A stretch of 64,000 nucleotides of DNA from assembly GCF_963169125.1 (NCBI RefSeq), contig NC_084794.1, forward strand, positions 117,032,358 through 117,096,357, read 5' to 3'. The stretch comes from Humulus lupulus (Eukaryota; Streptophyta; Magnoliopsida; Rosales; Cannabaceae). A model generated the notes under the pieces. The model did not search any database. It was not told where the DNA came from and worked only from the letters and a program-made list of their open reading frames with translations. How positions within the stretch are numbered: position 1 is the first letter of the stretch; the number at the start of each line of letters is the position of its first letter. Positions 60,743 to 64,000 of this stretch are shown here, in pieces. The translations under genes were made by a program, and so were the position numbers.

Positions 60743-63542
60743 CGAGCGTAGGTCGGCCTAAAATTGCATTGTAGGCAGCGGAGCAGTCAATGACTACGAA
60801 TTCGAATAGTTTGGACACTGTTCGGGACTCGTCTCCTAGGGTGATCACCAGCTCAATCGTTCCTATCGCTGCTGACCCTTCTCCTGAAAAACCATATAGC
60901 ATCATCGAGGTTGCCTTCAGCTCGGAGACGGTCAAACCCATTTTTTCTAAGGTGGAATGGAATAGGAGGTTCACCGAGCTCCCATTGTCCACTAACACTC
61001 TCCTTACTCTCCGGTTAGCGAGCTGGACTGCTACGACCAAGGGATCGTTATGAGGGAATTGGACATGGCTCGCGTCTTCCTCCGTGAAGGTGATCGGTTG
61101 TTTCTCTAATCTTTGTTGTTTTGATTGACGTTGTTCCGGGACGAACTCCCCTCCATTGTGGGCCTTCAACTCATTCACATACCTCTTCTGGGCGCCTTTG
61201 CTCGTGCCAGCCATGTGTGGTCCTCCAGAGATGGTGGAAATCTCTCCCTCGACCACGGGGGGAACGACGTCCTGATCTACCCGAGGTCCAGGGTGACTGG
61301 CTGGGATCTCCGGAGCGGGTCGACTTGTCGGGACCCTGTTCCGCGAGTATTGCGCCAACGGACCTGCTCGGATGAGAGTCTCGATTTCATCTTTGAGGTG
61401 CCTGCAGTCGTCGGTATTGTGCCCGACGTCGTTATGAAAACGGCAGAATTTGGAAGCGTCTCTCTTTCCCTTAGGGTGCTTTATTGGCTCTGGTCTTTTC
61501 CAGGGGACTCGCGTAGCGTTGGCCAGGAAAATATTCTCTCTGGTTTGGGTGAGCTCGGTATACGTTGTGAACACGGGCTTGAATTTATCCACGGACTTAT
61601 TCTTCTTTTGACCGTGCTGGCTGTTTTCACCATTTCCTTTTCTTTTGCCGCCACCGGGCTGGTTATTCTGCGTGACGTCGGGAGTCGCTACTACAATCTC
61701 TGTTCCCGTCCCAGCGGGCTTCTCGAGGACCTGGCTGGTTCCCGCGGCTGAAGCTTCAGCTTCTTCCAAGTTTATCCACTCTTGGGCTCTGTTAAGGAAT
61801 TCAATAACTGAGCTGACCCCCCTCCTTTGAATATCCTTCCACAGATCTCCGCCTACTAGGATCCCGGTCCTCATAGCCATGAGTTTGGAGCTGTCGTCGG
61901 CGTCTCTGGCTCGAGCAGCGACATTTGCAAATCTGCTCAAGTAGGCTTTTAGCGTCTCTCCAGGTTGCTGCCTCACGTTAGCTAGGGAGTCGGCCTGGAC
62001 CCTGGTGGCCTGAGAGGCGCGGAATGCCCTCTTGAAGTCTGCCGAAAAGGTCTTCCAGGAGCTGATTGACTGCCTTTTACTTTGTTTAAACCACTGCCTG
62101 GTAGGTCCAGTTAGGGTGGAAGGAAAGATCAAGCAACGAAGCTCTGGCCCGATGTTATGAGCCATCATTAGGGTGTTGAACATCCCTAAGTGGTCAGATG
62201 GGTCTCCATCCCCGTTGAACTTTGACAAGTGAGGCATACGAAAGCCAGAAGGGTATGCCGTTGCTGCTATGTTGGGGGCGAAGAGTTCCATCTCATCCCC
62301 TGAATCATATTCGTCTTTTTCTTTCTCCGACAGGAGCTTCTTCATCAGCTCCTCCATTTGAGTTAAGCGCTCTAGGGTTTTGTCCTGAGATCCTGGGTTA
62401 TTCCGGGGCTGTTCAACAGCTCCGGACCCGTTGTACATATTAGGCGGGTTGTTGCCCCTCCTATCTTGAGATAGGTCATTTGGGGCATTCCCGCCATTAC
62501 GTACTTCGGATCGGACCCCAACTGAGCGGGCCTGGCTACCATCCCTAACTCGATCCTCTCTGTGAGAGTTGAGGCGATCTCGAAGGTCGCCTCCCTGGGT
62601 AGTATGGTGACTTTGTGCTGAACTTAGTCGCTGTCGCAGGTCTCCTCCCGAAAGATCAGTCCGTGCACCACCGGTCCAGTGACTCCTGCTGGAAAGGCTC
62701 GAGGTGCGTCTTTGGCGGCTCCGACCTGATCCTTCCCCCGGCACCCTGCTGCGCCGGGAAGGCCCGGCCGATGGCGGGTCTCTCCTACTATTTCCGTAGG
62801 TCGGGATGTCTCGGACGGGCTGAGGAGACGGGTATCTGATGGGAGAAGGAGGATGCCTGACCGGAGAGGCGATCCTAGTGCCGTCCGAACGGACTAAAAT
62901 TGGTGGGGGCCTCTCGGCCCTGCCAGCTTGCTGGTTTCGCGCTGGGCGAGCCGGATGAGGAACTGGACGTTCTTCGGGGACGGGCTGACGTCTCCGGATC
63001 CCCTCGGCCCTCCTTTGGGAACTTCCTCGATCTCTTCTGGGCGTCCTCGAGGAAGGCTGAGAGCTAGGGGTTGATGTCCTAACCGAACGGCTGTACTGCT
63101 GCTGTTCGGTCTGAGGCATTTCCCTGAAGTTCGCCTCTTGATGGTGCGGTGAAGGGGTGGAGTTGGCTGCAGGGAGTCTACCCGAATGGCTATGCCTGGA
63201 TCGATTACTCCGGCGAGACTTAGGAGCCTCGCCTTGCCTCTCTCCAACGTTACCGTTGGTTGTGAGAGGGGGTAGTCGACTCAGAATATCCTGGATTTGC
63301 TGACCAGCTGCTGCTAGCTGGCTCCTCAGCTGAGCATTCTCCATCTCCACCGTAGTGTAATAACATGGATTCGGATTAGGCGGTCGGGGCGCCGAACTAC
63401 CAGTGTCATCTTGGCTGGCCGGCTGCTTTCCTGGCCTCTGCTGGACTTCAGGAACTTGCTCATCAGGGAGGGCAACATGGCGGGCCTCCTGCCCATCATG
63501 CTGTTCTGTCTCGTTTCCATGTTTGGATCGAGTGGTCACCAT
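60585..63542 (-). CDS. Element C gag and protease
   Basis: An open frame of 985 residues. Residues 1-370 are low-complexity, rich in Arg, Ser and Pro. The capsid domain follows (about 430-600: SGFRMPHLSKFNGDGDPSDHL, GPTRQWFKQ, FKRAFRASQ, QPGETLKAYLSRF). The zinc finger is CRFHNDVGHNTDDCRHL (about residue 715). The aspartic protease is near residue 850 (VLVDNGSSVNLLFHS, with the AYNAILGRPTL end). The last 40 residues, after about 60700, are read in a frame that no longer matches the family, so a one-base change there probably separates protease from RT. Programmed frameshifting is possible but less likely, since the usual linker to RT is split. The ATG at 63542 follows the PBS by about 35 bp. 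Confidence 0.9.
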   Translation of the reverse strand: MVTTRSKHGNETEQHDGQEARHVALPDEQVPEVQQRPGKQPASQDDTGSSAPRPPNPNPCYYTTVEMENAQLRSQLAAAGQQIQDILSRLPPLTTNGNVGERQGEAPKSRRSNRSRHSHSGRLPAANSTPSPHHQEANFREMPQTEQQQYSRSVRTSTPSSQPSSRTPRRDRGSSQRRAEGIRRRQPVPEERPVPHPARPARNQQAGRAERPPPILVRSDGTRIASPVRHPPSPIRYPSPQPVRDIPTYGNSRRDPPSAGPSRRSRVPGEGSGRSRQRRTSSLSSRSHWTGGARTDLSGGDLRQRLSSAQSHHTTQGGDLRDRLNSHREDRVRDGSQARSVGVRSEVRNGGNAPNDLSQDRRGNNPPNMYNGSGAVEQPRNNPGSQDKTLERLTQMEELMKKLLSEKEKDEYDSGDEMELFAPNIAATAYPSGFRMPHLSKFNGDGDPSDHLGMFNTLMMAHNIGPELRCLIFPSTLTGPTRQWFKQSKRQSISSWKTFSADFKRAFRASQATRVQADSLANVRQQPGETLKAYLSRFANVAARARDADDSSKLMAMRTGILVGGDLWKDIQRRGVSSVIEFLNRAQEWINLEEAEASAAGTSQVLEKPAGTGTEIVVATPDVTQNNQPGGGKRKGNGENSQHGQKKNKSVDKFKPVFTTYTELTQTRENIFLANATRVPWKRPEPIKHPKGKRDASKFCRFHNDVGHNTDDCRHLKDEIETLIRAGPLAQYSRNRVPTSRPAPEIPASHPGPRVDQDVVPPVVEGEISTISGGPHMAGTSKGAQKRYVNELKAHNGGEFVPEQRQSKQQRLEKQPITFTEEDASHVQFPHNDPLVVAVQLANRRVRRVLVDNGSSVNLLFHSTLEKMGLTVSELKATSMMLYGFSGEGSAAIGTIELVITLGDESRTVSKLFEFVVIDCSAAYNAILGRPTLVAFEAITSVRHLAEVPYFNRGLHCQGRSARCQGMLQHFHEGKIWAGDDGHSG

Positions 63543-63576
63543 AGTTGTATGTTTGTGGTAGTACTAATCGGACTTG

Positions 63577-63594
63577 CTCTCAATGAAAGCACCA
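63577..63594 (-). promoter_or_regulatory. Element C primer-binding site
   Basis: On the minus strand TGGTGCTTTCATTGAGAG lies 3 bases after the 5' LTR end. The TGG start fits the CCA end of a tRNA. I do not name the tRNA; it is clearly not the initiator tRNA-Met used by A, E1 and E2. Confidence 0.7.
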
Positions 63595-63597
63595 AAC

Positions 63598-64000
63598 TGT
63601 TGACGCGGTTCTTCGGCAACAGATAATTAAGAGAAGAAGAGAAAGAGATTAGTACTTAAAAGTAGAACTGTCACAGATATGAAATCTTTGTGAAAAGAAC
63701 TAGGTGACTCCAGACACGTTTTTAAGTGGTTCGAAGGATAAAATCCTTCTACTCCAGTAGTCAATATTATTGATATTCTCTGGGTAATTGGTTTACAAAG
63801 TATATAGTTCTTAAAAGACTATTTTTCCAACCCCTATCAACTCCCAGGGTCTCCATATTTATAGGAGAAGGCACCTGGAAGTTGGTAGGAAGGTCATCCC
63901 GTGACCTTACCATTTGTCATATCTAGTCTGTGATATTCATGATTAATTCCTAAACCTGACACACAAGTGTGGTCTAATCAGTATGGAAGGAGATAATGGG
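63598..64000 (-). repeat. Element C 5' LTR, partial (cut by window end)
   Basis: The first 403 bp, from the inner edge of the right LTR, match 52017-52419 with 7 substitutions by my count and no gaps seen. The LTR TATA box is at 63856-63864. Confidence 0.93.

Larger units (their letters stand above)
52017..64000 (-). mobile_element. Element C: Tat-lineage Ty3/gypsy element, nearly complete
   Basis: The left LTR begins at 52017 and the second LTR begins at 63598 and leaves the window. The first 403 bp of the two differ at 7 positions by my count (about 98.3% identity). On the minus strand follow PBS, gag-protease (63542-60585), pol (to 57224), tandem repeats and an antisense gene on the plus strand. 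Damage is light: one frame break between protease and RT, one TGA in pol and three stops in the antisense gene. It is inserted in RT of element B; GGTTA (52012-52016) is the candidate target. Confidence 0.93.

Noticed and set aside
61121..61751. Plus-strand ORFs opposite gag of C as a second antisense gene
   Set aside because: Gag on the minus strand has clear motifs, and the plus frames show none.
1..64000. tRNA or rRNA genes
   Set aside because: The tRNA-like words (TGGTATCAGAGC) are retroelement primer-binding sites; no cloverleaf or rRNA core sequence was seen.

Overview
This is nuclear DNA of a flowering plant, probably a eudicot with a repeat-rich genome. It shows nested Ty3/gypsy LTR retrotransposons with a tRNA-iMet-type primer site (TGGTATCAGAGC), a CACTA DNA transposon with GT-AG introns, MULE-type terminal-inverted-repeat elements, and a FAR1-family relic. 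I see no intact host gene, tRNA, rRNA or bacterial feature. The species cannot be fixed from the sequence.

Layout. 1-1137: broken FAR1-RELATED SEQUENCE gene. 1138-7917: AT-rich intergenic DNA with two TIR elements; the first (2865-4542) has a perfect 10-bp target duplication. 7918-12535: old minus-strand Ty3/gypsy element (E0), split by a solo-LTR-like insert at about 8490-9856. From 12695 on, almost everything is one nest. Element E2 (plus strand, Tekay-like chromovirus) starts at 12695. Its 5' LTR is split by E1 (13468-23825, minus strand, complete, TSD TTTAC), and E1 is split by a solo LTR (19400-20532, TSD GTTCA). E2 gag-protease runs to 26629, where element A (Tekay-like, plus strand) has inserted. 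The protease region of A is split by a CACTA transposon (30500-39171, TSD TGG). The 3' LTR of A is split at 43735 by B (Tat-lineage, minus strand). The reverse transcriptase of B is split at 52017 by C (Tat-lineage, minus strand), whose second LTR starts at 63598 and runs off the window. The missing ends of E2, A, B and C must lie to the right.

How the parts work. A is a chromovirus: gag, protease, RT, RNase H, integrase and chromodomain in one frame, now with five stop codons and altered RT and integrase catalytic positions. B and C carry gag-pol with a second RNase H on the minus strand. Each also has an antisense, intron-containing gene on the plus strand with its own TATA box and a C-terminal coiled coil. 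In both, the pol gene and the antisense gene converge on a block of tandem repeats that can form stem-loops. The CACTA element carries a broken TNP2-type transposase and, next to it, a completely open ten-exon gene ending in a Ulp1-type SUMO-protease domain.

Most of the stop codons in these elements are of the C-to-T type (CAG, CAA or CGA turned into TAG, TAA or TGA), as expected after cytosine methylation. C is the youngest element (7 differences in 403 bp of LTR, counted by eye), A is intermediate, and E1 is old (about 90% LTR identity by eye).
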